DNA of 64,000 nt. It comes from Mycobacterium sp. E3251 (GTDB lineage: Bacteria; Actinomycetota; Actinomycetes; Mycobacteriales; Mycobacteriaceae). This document shows, piece by piece, positions 10,352 to 18,828 of the stretch; positions within the stretch are counted from its first letter, which is position 1, and every line of letters begins with the position of its first letter. Below the pieces are notes generated by a model that was not told the origin of the DNA, did not search any database, and worked only from the letters and a program-made list of their open reading frames with translations. The DNA lies in the NCBI RefSeq assembly GCF_001666835.1, contig NZ_LZJF01000068.1:55350-119349 (forward strand), in the 5' to 3' direction. Made by a program: the position numbers and the translations under genes.

Positions 10352-11635
10352 CTACTGCGCGGCAGGGGATTTCGCGCCGTCGGTGTGGTAGTCGACCTGC
10401 CAGTGCTTGATCCCGTTGAGCCAGCCCGACCGTAGCCGTTCGGGCTTCCCGATCGATTCCAGGTTCGGGATGCCGTCGGCGATCGCGTTGAACATCAGAT
10501 CTATGGTCATCCGCGCCAGGTTCGCCCCGATGCAGTAATGCGCGCCGGTGCCGCCAAACCCCACGTGCGGGTTGGGGTCGCGCAGGATGTTGAAGGTGAA
10601 CGGGTCGTCGAAGACGTCCTCGTCGAAATTGGCCGAGCGGTAGACCATCACCACCCGCTGGCCCTTCTTGATCTGCACGCCGGAGAGTTCGTAGTCCTCC
10701 AGCGCGGTGCGCTGGAAGGACGTCACCGGGGTTGCCCAGCGGACGATTTCGTCGGCAGCGGTGGCGGGGCGCTCCCTCTTGTACAGCTCCCACTGATCGG
10801 GGAAGTCGGTAAAGGCCATCATGCCCTGCGTGATGGAGTTGCGGGTGGTCTCGTTGCCGGCCACGGCCAGCAGGATGACGAAGAATCCGAACTCGTCGTC
10901 GGAGAGCTTGTGCCCGTCGATGTCGGCCTGGACCAGCTTGGTGACGAGGTCTTCCCCCGGGTTTTTCGCCCGGTCCGCCGCCATCTGCATGCCGTACATG
11001 ATGAGTTCGACGGAAGCGGTGATGGCGTCGTTGTTGGCGAACTCGGGGTCCTGGTCGCCGACCATCTCATTGGACCAGTGGAAGAGCTTCTTGCGTTCTT
11101 CCTGTGGCACACCCATCAACCCGGCGATGGCCTGCAGCGGCAGCTCACACGACACCTGCTCGACGAAGTCACCGCGACCCTGGGCGGCCGCCTCCTCGAC
11201 GATGCGCCGCGCGCGCTCGGCGAGATCGCCGCGCAGGCGCTCGATGGCCCGGGGAGTGAAGGCCCGGGAGATGATCTTGCGCAGTCGGGTGTGTTGCGGC
11301 GCATCCATGTTCAGCAGGACGAACTTGCCGCGCTCGACCTGCTCGCCGACCGTGCCGTCCTTGTAGCGCGGCAGCGCCGTCTTCTGCAGGCTGGAGAAGA
11401 CGTCGCTGCGCAGCGACACCTCTTTGACGTCCTTGTGCTTGGACACCACCCAGAAGCCGCCGTCGTCGAACCCGCCGGCCCCGAGGGGCTGCTCGTTCCA
11501 CCAGATTGGCGCGGTCCGTCGCAGTTCGGCCAGTTCCTCCACCGGCAGTCGCTCGGCGTGGATGTCCGGATCGGTGAAGTCGAATCCGGGAGGGAGATTG
11601 GGGACCGGCTTGGCGGTTGGCTCGACGGTTGGCAT
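10352..11635 (-). CDS. CYP125-family cytochrome P450 (sterol side-chain oxidation type)
   Basis: The 427 residues from ATG 11635 are preceded by GAGGAG at 7 nt; the frame stays open further upstream but without a better start. The protein reads almost like CYP125A1 (Rv3545c): NLPPGFDFTDPDIHAERLPV, FVLLNMDAPQHTRLRKIISR, the I-helix AVAGNETTRNSITQGMM, ExxR in DEIVR, and the haem loop FGGTGAHYCIGANLARM with Cys368. CYP125 enzymes hydroxylate and oxidise the C26/27 terminus of cholesterol and cholestenone. As I recall, H37Rv has no P450 at this position, so this looks like an additional CYP125 paralogue. A KstR-like operator lies about 105 bp upstream. Confidence 0.93.
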   Translation of the reverse strand: MPTVEPTAKPVPNLPPGFDFTDPDIHAERLPVEELAELRRTAPIWWNEQPLGAGGFDDGGFWVVSKHKDVKEVSLRSDVFSSLQKTALPRYKDGTVGEQVERGKFVLLNMDAPQHTRLRKIISRAFTPRAIERLRGDLAERARRIVEEAAAQGRGDFVEQVSCELPLQAIAGLMGVPQEERKKLFHWSNEMVGDQDPEFANNDAITASVELIMYGMQMAADRAKNPGEDLVTKLVQADIDGHKLSDDEFGFFVILLAVAGNETTRNSITQGMMAFTDFPDQWELYKRERPATAADEIVRWATPVTSFQRTALEDYELSGVQIKKGQRVVMVYRSANFDEDVFDDPFTFNILRDPNPHVGFGGTGAHYCIGANLARMTIDLMFNAIADGIPNLESIGKPERLRSGWLNGIKHWQVDYHTDGAKSPAAQ

Positions 11636-11737
11636 GGCCCGCTCCTCGGTGACGAAGTGGTCTAGTCGTCTTTGTGCAAATAAACCATTGCCGCACCACG
11701 GTTGGGAAGCATTGACGCAAGATCGCCGGGGGCAAAT

Positions 11738-11751
11738 TGGAACGTGTTCCT
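11738..11751. promoter_or_regulatory. KstR-like operator upstream of the CYP125-type gene
   Basis: TGGAACGTGTTCCT matches the KstR consensus TnnAACnnGTTnnA at every defined base except the last. It lies between the divergent CYP125-type gene (start 11635, minus) and the small secreted protein gene (start 11847, plus), so it could control either. The inner GGAACGTGTTCC is nearly palindromic. Confidence 0.6.
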
Positions 11752-11846
11752 CGTTTCGCATTCCGACCGGCGATACGGTCTTGTGAGCGACGGCCCGATG
11801 GATATGCTTTGGTGCAGGTCACCGGCGACGACAGGCGGGGTGGAAC

Positions 11847-12245
11847 ATGATTCGGGAACTGCTCAGCGCCGCTTCTATAGCGGGCATTGCGATTGGCGTG
11901 GCGCCGTGCGCGGCAGCCGGATACGACGGCGATGTGCCGGGGATGAACTATCAGGCGTCGTTGGGCGCGCCGTGCGACAACTATGAGCGCTTCATCTTCG
12001 GCCGCGGCCCGAGCGGCCAGGCGGAGGCGTGCCACTTCCCTCCGCCCAACCAGTTCCCGGCGGCCACCACCGGATACTGGGTCATCTCCTATCCGCTGTA
12101 CGGGGTGCAGCAGGCGGGCGCGAAGTGCCCTGGGCCGCAAGCCGCGGCGCAGTCGGATCGCGGGCTGCCGATGCTGTGCCTGGGCGAGCGGGGCTGGCAA
12201 GAGGGATGGTTCACCGGGGCGGGATTCTTCCCTCCGTCCGAGTGA
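11847..12245 (+). CDS. Small secreted protein, Rv1891-like
   Basis: A 132-residue exported protein. The signal peptide (MIRELLSAASIAGIAIGVAP, cleavage near CAAA-GYDGD) leads to a mature domain with four cysteines (in APCDNYERF, AEACHFPP, AKCPGP and MLCLGERGW), probably two disulfides. The text around NYERFIFGRGPSGQAEACHF is characteristic of the mycobacterial Rv1891 family. GGGGTGGA precedes the ATG. Function unknown; periplasm or outside. It is followed by two small genes in the Rv1892-Rv1893 order. Confidence 0.8.
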   Translation: MIRELLSAASIAGIAIGVAPCAAAGYDGDVPGMNYQASLGAPCDNYERFIFGRGPSGQAEACHFPPPNQFPAATTGYWVISYPLYGVQQAGAKCPGPQAAAQSDRGLPMLCLGERGWQEGWFTGAGFFPPSE

Positions 12246-12256
12246 GCGGCTGAGCC

Positions 12257-12547
12257 ATGGACGACGGTCAGGTCGGCGCACCTCCGATCCCGCGTTGGCT
12301 GCGGTTCGTCCTCGCGTCGGATCGTGCCGGCTCGGCGTGGTACATCGGGACGGGCTTCTTTTTCGCACCTGTCCTCGCGGTGCTCTCGCCGTGGCCCGTC
12401 GTCACCGCCGTGCTCTGGGCGATCATCGGCCTGGCCGGACTCTGGCTCGGCCTGCTGGGCATCGCGATGGCCGTCGGGCTGGCCCGGCTATTGCGCTCCG
12501 GGGCCGAGATCCCCGAATCCTATTGGCGCACCTTGGTCAACTACTAG
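12257..12547 (+). CDS. Small two-span membrane protein, Rv1892-like
   Basis: A 96-residue protein with two hydrophobic segments, approximately residues 28-48 (AWYIGTGFFFAPVLAVLSPW) and 50-75 (VVTAVLWAIIGLAGLWLGLLG), and a short hydrophilic C-terminus. It lies 11 bp after the secreted Rv1891-like gene in the same order as H37Rv Rv1891-Rv1892, suggesting one transcript. Function unknown. Confidence 0.75.
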   Translation: MDDGQVGAPPIPRWLRFVLASDRAGSAWYIGTGFFFAPVLAVLSPWPVVTAVLWAIIGLAGLWLGLLGIAMAVGLARLLRSGAEIPESYWRTLVNY

Positions 12548-12604
12548 TTACTGCGCCCGGTCTAGAGTCATAGCCAACTGTCCCGCGACGAGAGGAGACT
12601 CGAG

Positions 12605-12829
12605 ATGGGCTTCAGCCCGAAAGATGCGGTCGACGCGGCCAAGGACATCGCGACCAACGCGGTCGAGAAGGCCTCCGACATCGTCGAACACGGTAGCGAC
12701 ATCATCCGGGGAGACATCTCCGGCGGTGTCAGCGGCATCGTCCAGAACTCGATCGAGATCGGCACGTACGCGGTGGACCGGACGAGGGAGATGTTCAGCG
12801 GCCGCGACGAGCTCGACGACGAGGTCTAG
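12605..12829 (+). CDS. Small acidic amphipathic protein, Rv1893-like
   Basis: A 74-residue protein with GAGAGGAG upstream of the ATG. Its helical heptad-like pattern (DAVDAAKDIATNAVEKASDI, then SGIVQNSIEIGTYAVDRTREM) suggests an amphipathic helical protein that may lie on a membrane or on a partner. No catalytic motif is visible. The position after the Rv1892-like gene and before the nitronate monooxygenase matches H37Rv Rv1893. Confidence 0.8.
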   Translation: MGFSPKDAVDAAKDIATNAVEKASDIVEHGSDIIRGDISGGVSGIVQNSIEIGTYAVDRTREMFSGRDELDDEV

Positions 12830-12837
12830 CTCCGCCG

Positions 12838-13971
12838 TCAGACGGAGGAAGCAGCCTCGTTCAGCTCGTCCAGCCTGTTCGTCGCTTCCAGGTACTCCTG
12901 CACCCAGCGCTCGATGACCGTCGCCGTCTTCTCCACCTTGGTGAACTGGCCGACAACCTGACCGACCGGGTTGAACGCGACGTCCACGCTCTCGTTCGGG
13001 TACCGGTTCGTGGCCCGCACCGCCATCCCGGAAACCATGTACTGCAGCGGCATTCCGAGCGGCTTCGGGTTCTCCGGCGCCTCCCACGCCTCGGTCCAGT
13101 CGTTGCGCAACATGCGGGCCGGCTTGCCGGTGAACGACCGGCTGCGGACGGTGTCCCGGCTACCCGCCTTGACGTACGCCTGTTGCTGAACCGGTGTGTT
13201 CGAGGATTCCTCGACCATCAGCCATTGCGAGCCCGTCCACGCTCCTTGGGCACCCAGCGCCAGGGCCGCCGCGATCTGCTGGCCGCTGCCGATGCCACCG
13301 GCCGCGAGCACCGGCACCGGGGCGACCTCCTTGACCACCTGCGGCCACAAGACGATCGAGCCCACCTCGCCGCAGTGCCCACCGGCCTCGCCGCCCTGGG
13401 CGATGATGATGTCGACGCCCGCGTCCGCGTGCTTGCGCGCCTGCGACGGCGACCCGCACAGCGCGGCCACCTTGAGTCCCGCCTCGTGGATGTGCTTGAT
13501 CATGTCGGCCGGGGGAGTGCCCAGGGCGTTGGCGATCATCTTCACCTTCGGGTGCTTGAGCGCCACCTCGACCTGCGGCGTGGCGGTCGCCTCGGTCCAG
13601 CCGAGCAGCTGCAGGCTGTCGCCGTCGCTGTCCTCGATCGGCACGCCATGGTCGGCCAGGATCTTCTTGCCGAAGTCGAGGTGCTCCTGGGGCACCATCT
13701 TGCGCAGCGTGTCGGCAAGCTCCTCGGCGGACAGGTGCGAATCCATGCCCTCGTACTTGTTCGGGATGACGATGTCGACGCCGTACGGGTGGTCGCCGAT
13801 GTTCTCGTCGATCCAGTTGAGCTCGATCTCGAGCTGCTCGGGGGTGAAGCCGACCGCGCCGAGCACGCCGAAACCGCCGGCCTTGCTGACCGCGACCACG
13901 ACATCACGACAGTGGGTGAACGCGAAGATCGGAAACTCGATACCAAGCTCATCGCAGATGGCGGTGTGCAT
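12838..13971 (-). CDS. Nitronate monooxygenase-like FMN oxidoreductase (Rv1894c-like)
   Basis: A TIM-barrel flavoprotein of the nitronate monooxygenase / 2-nitropropane dioxygenase family. The ATG at 13971 has GGAG 5-6 nt upstream and gives 377 residues starting MHTAICDELGIEFPIFAFTH. FMN-binding and catalytic regions are visible in QGGEAGGHCGEVGS and VLAAGGIGSGQQIAAALALG. Members oxidise alkyl nitronates, but many mycobacterial paralogues have unknown substrates. A perfect KstR consensus palindrome lies 39 bp upstream of the start, which argues for control with the sterol/lipid catabolic regulon. Confidence 0.88.
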   Translation of the reverse strand: MHTAICDELGIEFPIFAFTHCRDVVVAVSKAGGFGVLGAVGFTPEQLEIELNWIDENIGDHPYGVDIVIPNKYEGMDSHLSAEELADTLRKMVPQEHLDFGKKILADHGVPIEDSDGDSLQLLGWTEATATPQVEVALKHPKVKMIANALGTPPADMIKHIHEAGLKVAALCGSPSQARKHADAGVDIIIAQGGEAGGHCGEVGSIVLWPQVVKEVAPVPVLAAGGIGSGQQIAAALALGAQGAWTGSQWLMVEESSNTPVQQQAYVKAGSRDTVRSRSFTGKPARMLRNDWTEAWEAPENPKPLGMPLQYMVSGMAVRATNRYPNESVDVAFNPVGQVVGQFTKVEKTATVIERWVQEYLEATNRLDELNEAASSV

Positions 13972-14009
13972 GCCTACTCCTGTGGGGCGCGGAACCGACG
14001 CAAACAAAT

Positions 14010-14023
14010 TGAAACGTGTTCTA
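14010..14023. promoter_or_regulatory. Perfect KstR consensus palindrome upstream of the nitronate monooxygenase
   Basis: TGAAACGTGTTCTA fits TnnAACnnGTTnnA at all eight defined positions. It lies 39 bp upstream of the minus-strand start at 13971, a normal distance for a repressor site overlapping the promoter. Confidence 0.7.
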
Positions 14024-14095
14024 GTTTAGTACGGACCGCATTGACGTGGCCAGCGGGTCCTGACCTGCGTTTTGCCACTACGGCCCGTCGGCCGC

Positions 14096-14560
14096 TCAAA
14101 GTGCCGCGCTGCGCGCGATCCAGAGCACCAGAAACGCGAACATGCAGCCGGCGCACACGAGGTGATCCCGACAGACGGACCGCGCCAGGCGGGTCTGCTC
14201 GGGTGGACCGTCCGTTCGCCGGCCGAGCCGCACCGCGTCGGGAACCGTTTGCGTCAACGCCAGCATGGTCGGACTCCCCGCAAGGATGGCCGACAACACC
14301 AAGAGCCACCAGGGGTCATGCCCACGCGCGGACTGGTAGGTCAACGCCACCAGCAGGATCATCATGACCGCGGCGATCAGCCGGCTCATCGGGCGCGACG
14401 TGGTGGTCGCGCGATGGTAGTAAGCCGCGATGGAGGCGAGTACGGCCTCGGGCAGATCGGTTGGCGCGGAACGGAATCGAAGGACCTGTACGTCGAAGAT
14501 GAGATCCATCCACAAGACGGCCAACAGGAATCCGCCGCAGGCCGTGAGCAACGAGGCCAT
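14096..14560 (-). CDS. Small integral membrane protein of unknown function
   Basis: The 154 residues from ATG 14560 are preceded by GAGGAGCG. Hydrophobic segments occur at roughly residues 5-25 (LTACGGFLLAVLWMDLIFDV), 58-75 (LIAAVMMILLVALTYQ), 83-105 (PWWLLVLSAILAGSPTMLAL) and 135-152 (CAGCMFAFLVLWIA), giving about four spans. No family is recognisable. It is divergent from the Baeyer-Villiger monooxygenase; the 328-bp gap between them holds a prominent palindrome near the monooxygenase and otherwise nothing I recognise. Confidence 0.65.
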   Translation of the reverse strand: MASLLTACGGFLLAVLWMDLIFDVQVLRFRSAPTDLPEAVLASIAAYYHRATTTSRPMSRLIAAVMMILLVALTYQSARGHDPWWLLVLSAILAGSPTMLALTQTVPDAVRLGRRTDGPPEQTRLARSVCRDHLVCAGCMFAFLVLWIARSAAL

Positions 14561-14830
14561 GACGCTCCTCCATCTCCGGCTCACCGGGAGCACTCGTCGA
14601 CGTGAACCCATTGTTTCGCAGCGGCGCAATAGCGGCGTCAGGAAATGGCGCCCTGAAGTTGTCAGTGGGCCTGACGCGAGATTCGGATTTCGAGTGATCA
14701 TGTGGCATTGCCCCGGACGACGCCGCGCAACGGGAGATCGTCTCGCGCATCCTTGGGCATTCCCGAGCTGGTGACGCGCAGTAGCGGGCTATTGATCCAC
14801 CGCGTGGCCAGCGGGTAGCGTGGTGCTGCC

Positions 14831-14857
14831 AATTACGACACGGTTCGTAGCGTAATT
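14831..14857. promoter_or_regulatory. Operator-like palindrome upstream of the Baeyer-Villiger monooxygenase
   Basis: AATTACG (14831-14837) and CGTAATT (14851-14857) are perfect inverted 7-bp arms 13 bp apart. Inside them is a second inverted pair, TACGA/TCGTA. The whole lies 31 bp upstream of the ATG at 14889 and 270 bp from the divergent start at 14560. Size and nesting look like a TetR/GntR-type operator. No regulator gene is adjacent. Confidence 0.55.
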
Positions 14858-14888
14858 GACAGCCGTTCACCGAGAGGAACCACACTCG

Positions 14889-16820
14889 ATGCGCAGCGCC
14901 TATGCCGGCGATCCCTTCACCACCTCCACGGCGGAGATCGAGGCCGCCCTCGCGGATGTCAGCATCCCGACGCTGTTGCTCTCGCTCGTGCACATCACCG
15001 GCGACCCGCGCTTCATCCGCGACTTCAAGCAGATGGGCGTCTTTCTCAACGAAATCCAGGGCTTCATGTCCGAGGAGGACAAGGCGCGGGCCCGCGCGGT
15101 CGCCCTGCCGGTGATCACCGAGTATCGGGACCGCGGTTGCCCCGAACCGGAGCCGCTGAGCCTCGATCTCATTCGCGAAATGATGGACTGGGCGGCCTGC
15201 GAGCACGTGACCGACGACTACCTGCCCCTGGTGCTGGAAGAGATGGACCTCGACGGGGTCGATCCCCGCCGCCCGCATGCCCTGCCGACCGAGAGCGCGG
15301 CCGACATCCCGGTCCTCGTCGTCGGGTGCGGTGAATCGGGCATCCTGGCCGGAATCCGGCTCAAGCAGGCCAACATTCCCTTCACCATCGTGGAGAAAAA
15401 CCCCGGCCCGGGCGGAACCTGGTGGGAGAACAGCTATCCCGGTGCCCGCGTCGACGTGGCCAACCACTTCTATTGCTACAGTTTCGAACCCAACAACGAC
15501 TGGACCCATTTCTTCGCCGAACAGCACGAGCTGCAGGACTACTTCACGCAGGTCATGGCGAAGCACGACCTGGCCGAGCACGTGCTGTGGAATACCGAGG
15601 TTGTGGCCGCCGAATGGGTCGACGAAGACGCCACCTGGAGCATCCGGCTGTGTGGCGCCGAAGGCCAGACGCGCACGGTGCGCGCCCGTGCCCTGATCAC
15701 GGCGGTCGGTCAGTTGAACCGGCCCAACATTCCCGACTTCGACGGCGCCGAGAGCTTCGCGGGCCCGTCGTTCCATTCGGCGGCCTGGGACCACTCCGTC
15801 GACATCCGAGGGAAGCGCGTCGCGCTCGTCGGCGCCGGGGCCAGCGGTTTCCAGATCGCACCCGCCATCGCCCCGGATGTTGAGCACCTCACCGTCTTTC
15901 AGCGGACCGCGCAGTGGATGTTCCCCAACCCGATGTATCACGACGAGGTCGGCGAAGGCATGCGGTGGGCCATGCGCCACCTGCCGTTCTACGGGCGCTG
16001 GTACCGCTTTCTCGTCCTCTGGCCGGGATCCGACAAGGGGCTCGACGCCGCGGAAGGCGACCCGGACTACGCCGACCAAGAGCATGCCGTCAGCGACATC
16101 AACGCCGCCGCCCAAATGATGTTCTCCCAGTGGATCACCAGCCAGATCGGCGAAGGACACGACCTGCTGGCCAAGGTGATGCCCGACTATCCCGCCTGCG
16201 GCAAACGGACACTGCAGGACAACGGCAGCTGGCTGCAAACACTGCAGCGGGACAACGTCGAACTGGTGCGCACGCCGATTCGGCGGATCACCCCACGCGG
16301 CATCGTCACCGAAGACGGTGTGGCGCATGACATCGACGTCATCGTGTACGCCACCGGTTTCCGGCACACCGACGTGCTGTGGCCGCTGAAGATCACCGGG
16401 CGCGACGGGGTCGACCTGCGCGAGATGTGGGGGAGCCGACCGTACGCCTACCTGGGCATCACTGTTCCGAAGTTCCCCAACCTGTTCATCATCTACGGGC
16501 CCGGAACGCACCTCGCCCACGGCGGCAGCCTGATCTTTCAGTCCGAGCTGCAGATGCGCTACATCGACCAGTGCCTGGCGCGGCTGGCCGACCCAGAGGT
16601 GCATTCGCTGGAGCCGAAACCCGACGCCGCCACCGAATGGCATGACCGGACGCAGACCCAGATCAAGAAGATGGTGTGGGCGCACCCCGCGGTCAAACAC
16701 TCCTACTTCAAGAACGCCGACGGGGAGATCCACACCGTCAGTCCGTGGCGTCTCAACGAGTACTGGGCCGCCGTGCGTGCGCCCGACTGGTCACAATTTG
16801 TTGTGCGGCAAAGGAAGTGA
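14889..16820 (+). CDS. Baeyer-Villiger flavin monooxygenase with N-terminal extension domain
   Basis: A 643-residue flavoprotein; ATG 14889 follows GAGAGGAA. It has an N-terminal helical domain of about 138 residues. The FAD Rossmann motif VVGCGESG is at about 144-151, NPGPGGTWWENSYPGARVDV follows, and the Baeyer-Villiger fingerprint FAGPSFHSAAW (FxGxxxHxxxW) is at 290-300. The NADPH Rossmann motif VALVGAGASG is at 311-320. It inserts oxygen next to a ketone carbonyl, making esters or lactones. It is 10 bp upstream of a Zn alcohol dehydrogenase, so alcohol-to-ketone-to-ester chemistry is a sensible pairing. A palindrome sits in its promoter. Confidence 0.93.
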   Translation: MRSAYAGDPFTTSTAEIEAALADVSIPTLLLSLVHITGDPRFIRDFKQMGVFLNEIQGFMSEEDKARARAVALPVITEYRDRGCPEPEPLSLDLIREMMDWAACEHVTDDYLPLVLEEMDLDGVDPRRPHALPTESAADIPVLVVGCGESGILAGIRLKQANIPFTIVEKNPGPGGTWWENSYPGARVDVANHFYCYSFEPNNDWTHFFAEQHELQDYFTQVMAKHDLAEHVLWNTEVVAAEWVDEDATWSIRLCGAEGQTRTVRARALITAVGQLNRPNIPDFDGAESFAGPSFHSAAWDHSVDIRGKRVALVGAGASGFQIAPAIAPDVEHLTVFQRTAQWMFPNPMYHDEVGEGMRWAMRHLPFYGRWYRFLVLWPGSDKGLDAAEGDPDYADQEHAVSDINAAAQMMFSQWITSQIGEGHDLLAKVMPDYPACGKRTLQDNGSWLQTLQRDNVELVRTPIRRITPRGIVTEDGVAHDIDVIVYATGFRHTDVLWPLKITGRDGVDLREMWGSRPYAYLGITVPKFPNLFIIYGPGTHLAHGGSLIFQSELQMRYIDQCLARLADPEVHSLEPKPDAATEWHDRTQTQIKKMVWAHPAVKHSYFKNADGEIHTVSPWRLNEYWAAVRAPDWSQFVVRQRK

Positions 16821-16830
16821 GCACGCCACT

Positions 16831-17856
16831 ATGCGAACGGTAGTCGTCGACGGGCCCCACAACATCCGGGTCGACACCCGACCGGATCCCGTCCTTCCCG
16901 GACCCGACGGGGCTATCGTCGAGGTCGCCGCCGCCGGCATCTGCGGATCCGACCTGCACTTCTACGAGGCCGATTTCCCGATGTCCGACCCGATTGCGCT
17001 CGGCCACGAAGCGATCGGCACCGTCGTGGACGCGGGGCCGGAGGTACGCACCGTCAAGGTGGGCGACCTCGTCATGGTGTCCTCGGTGACCGGGTGCGGA
17101 GCCTGCTCCGGCTGCGCCACCCGCGATCCCGTCATGTGCCACAAGGGTTTTCAGATCTTCGGCGGCGGTCTGCTCGGGGGAGCGCAGGCCGACCTGCTTG
17201 CCGTTCCGGCGGCCGACTTTCAACTGCTCAAAGTGCCGGAAGGCATCAGCACCGAACAGGCGCTGCTGCTCACCGACAACCTCGCCACGGGCTGGGCGGC
17301 GGCGCAGCGCGCCGACATTCCGTTCGGCGGCACCGTGGCGGTCATCGGCCTGGGCGCCGTGGGGCTGTGCTCGCTGCGCAGCGCGCTGTTTCAAGGCGCC
17401 GCAACCGTTTTCGCAGTCGACCAGGTGCAGGGTCGGTTGGATCGGGCCGCCAAGTGGGGCGCGACGCCACTCAAGGCGCCGGCGGTCGAGGCCATCCTCG
17501 CCGGCACCGAGGGCCGCGGCGCCGACGCGGTGATCGATGCCGTCGCCACGGACGCGTCCCTGACGGATGCACTCAATGCGGTGCGACCAGGCGGCACGGT
17601 CTCGGTTGTCGGTGTCCACGACATGAATCCGTTCCCGCTCAACGCCCTGGGTTGCCTGATCCGCAGCATCACGCTACGGATGACGACGGCGCCGGTGCAG
17701 CGCACCTGGCCGGAATTGATCCCGCTGCTACAGTCCGGGCGGCTCGACGTCGACGGAATCTTCACCACCACGCTGCCGTTGGAGGAAGCCCCCAAGGGCT
17801 ACGCGACCGCGGCGTCGCGGTCGGGCGACGACGTGAAAATCCTATTGAGGCCCTAG
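16831..17856 (+). CDS. Zinc-containing alcohol dehydrogenase (Rv1895-like)
   Basis: A 341-residue MDR dehydrogenase. Motifs are CGSDLHF, GHEAIG, the structural-zinc loop CGACSGCATRDPVMC, and VIGLGAVGLCSLRSA for the nucleotide. The start at ATG 16831 follows the Baeyer-Villiger gene stop by 10 bp, and GGAAGTGA in the end of that gene can serve as ribosome-binding site. It probably supplies ketone from secondary alcohol to the upstream monooxygenase, or works on the product alcohol; this is inference from operon position. Confidence 0.9.
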   Translation: MRTVVVDGPHNIRVDTRPDPVLPGPDGAIVEVAAAGICGSDLHFYEADFPMSDPIALGHEAIGTVVDAGPEVRTVKVGDLVMVSSVTGCGACSGCATRDPVMCHKGFQIFGGGLLGGAQADLLAVPAADFQLLKVPEGISTEQALLLTDNLATGWAAAQRADIPFGGTVAVIGLGAVGLCSLRSALFQGAATVFAVDQVQGRLDRAAKWGATPLKAPAVEAILAGTEGRGADAVIDAVATDASLTDALNAVRPGGTVSVVGVHDMNPFPLNALGCLIRSITLRMTTAPVQRTWPELIPLLQSGRLDVDGIFTTTLPLEEAPKGYATAASRSGDDVKILLRP

Positions 17857-17861
17857 ACCTT

Positions 17862-18773
17862 CTATCGCGTTGCCGTGATGTATTGGGAACGCATGAAACT
17901 GTCGATTTTGACGTCGACGTCGGGCGGGGTCATCCCGTAACCGGCCTGCAGATCGAGCGTGTTGCGGACGGGCTCGACCACCCACCCATGCGCGGCCAGC
18001 CGTTCCGCGGGGTCCGTCTGGGGCTCGTAGGTCAGGGCGGAGAAATCGACGTCCCCGGACATGTTGACGCCGGGATGCGCTGCCTCCAAGGCCTCCAGCT
18101 GGTCGTGGTCCAAACGAGACCCCAACGCGCCGATGGCAATTCGGCTGCCGGGCGCACTGAGTCCGCTGATCCGGGTGAAGAGTGCGTTCTGGGCCTCGTC
18201 GGTCAGATAGGGCAGCACTCCCTCCACCGACCAGGCGCTGGGTCGTTCCACGTCGAAGCCGGCGGCCTCCAAAGCCCTCGACCAGTCGGCGCGCAGATCG
18301 GCGGCAACCTCCACCCTGGGGGCCTTGGGTTTGGCACCGTGCTGGGCGAGCACATGCGCCTTGAACTCAAGCACCTTTGGCAAGTCGATCTCGAAAACCT
18401 TTGTGCCCTGTGTCCATTCGAGTCGATATGCGCGGGAGTCCAGGCCGGCGGCCACGATCACGGCCTGCCGGATGCCCGCGGCACCGGCAGCGACGAAGAA
18501 GTCATCGAAGAACCGGGTCTGCACGCCGTAGAGCCGGGGGAAGGCCATCTCGTCCTCGGAGGTCCCCGGGTTGGCGAGCACCCCCGCCAGATACGGGTCT
18601 CGCGACGCCTCGATGAAGACCTTGGCGTAGTCGTCCCGGACCAGCGGCTCCGGGCTCACGGCATGCAGCGCACGCCATCCGGCCACCAGCAAGGCGGTGT
18701 AGCCCACGCTGCTGACGATGTCCCAATGGTCATCGTCGGAACGGAGCGAGCCAAACTCGGGCGTCGCGCTCAT
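17862..18773 (-). CDS. S-adenosylmethionine-dependent methyltransferase (Rv1896c-like)
   Basis: A 303-residue member of the large mycobacterial leucine-carboxyl-methyltransferase-like family, the same length as Rv1896c. It has [20 protein letters not shown] at the start, [11 protein letters not shown], the AdoMet motif [32 protein letters not shown] and [11 protein letters not shown] 18773 is preceded by GGGAGGGG. The methyl acceptor is unknown. It is convergent with the alcohol dehydrogenase (5 bp gap). Confidence 0.9.
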   Translation of the reverse strand: MSATPEFGSLRSDDDHWDIVSSVGYTALLVAGWRALHAVSPEPLVRDDYAKVFIEASRDPYLAGVLANPGTSEDEMAFPRLYGVQTRFFDDFFVAAGAAGIRQAVIVAAGLDSRAYRLEWTQGTKVFEIDLPKVLEFKAHVLAQHGAKPKAPRVEVAADLRADWSRALEAAGFDVERPSAWSVEGVLPYLTDEAQNALFTRISGLSAPGSRIAIGALGSRLDHDQLEALEAAHPGVNMSGDVDFSALTYEPQTDPAERLAAHGWVVEPVRNTLDLQAGYGMTPPDVDVKIDSFMRSQYITATR

Positions 18774-18828
18774 AGTCGCCCCTCCCGTCAACAATCGGTC
18801 ACGAGAAATCGACGTGTCCAACGTACCT

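Noticed and set aside
14316..16733. 805-codon open frame on the minus strand opposite the Baeyer-Villiger monooxygenase
   Set aside because: It is antisense to a gene with a complete set of family motifs, and its translation is low-complexity Val/Gly/His-rich, typical of a GC-rich mirror frame.
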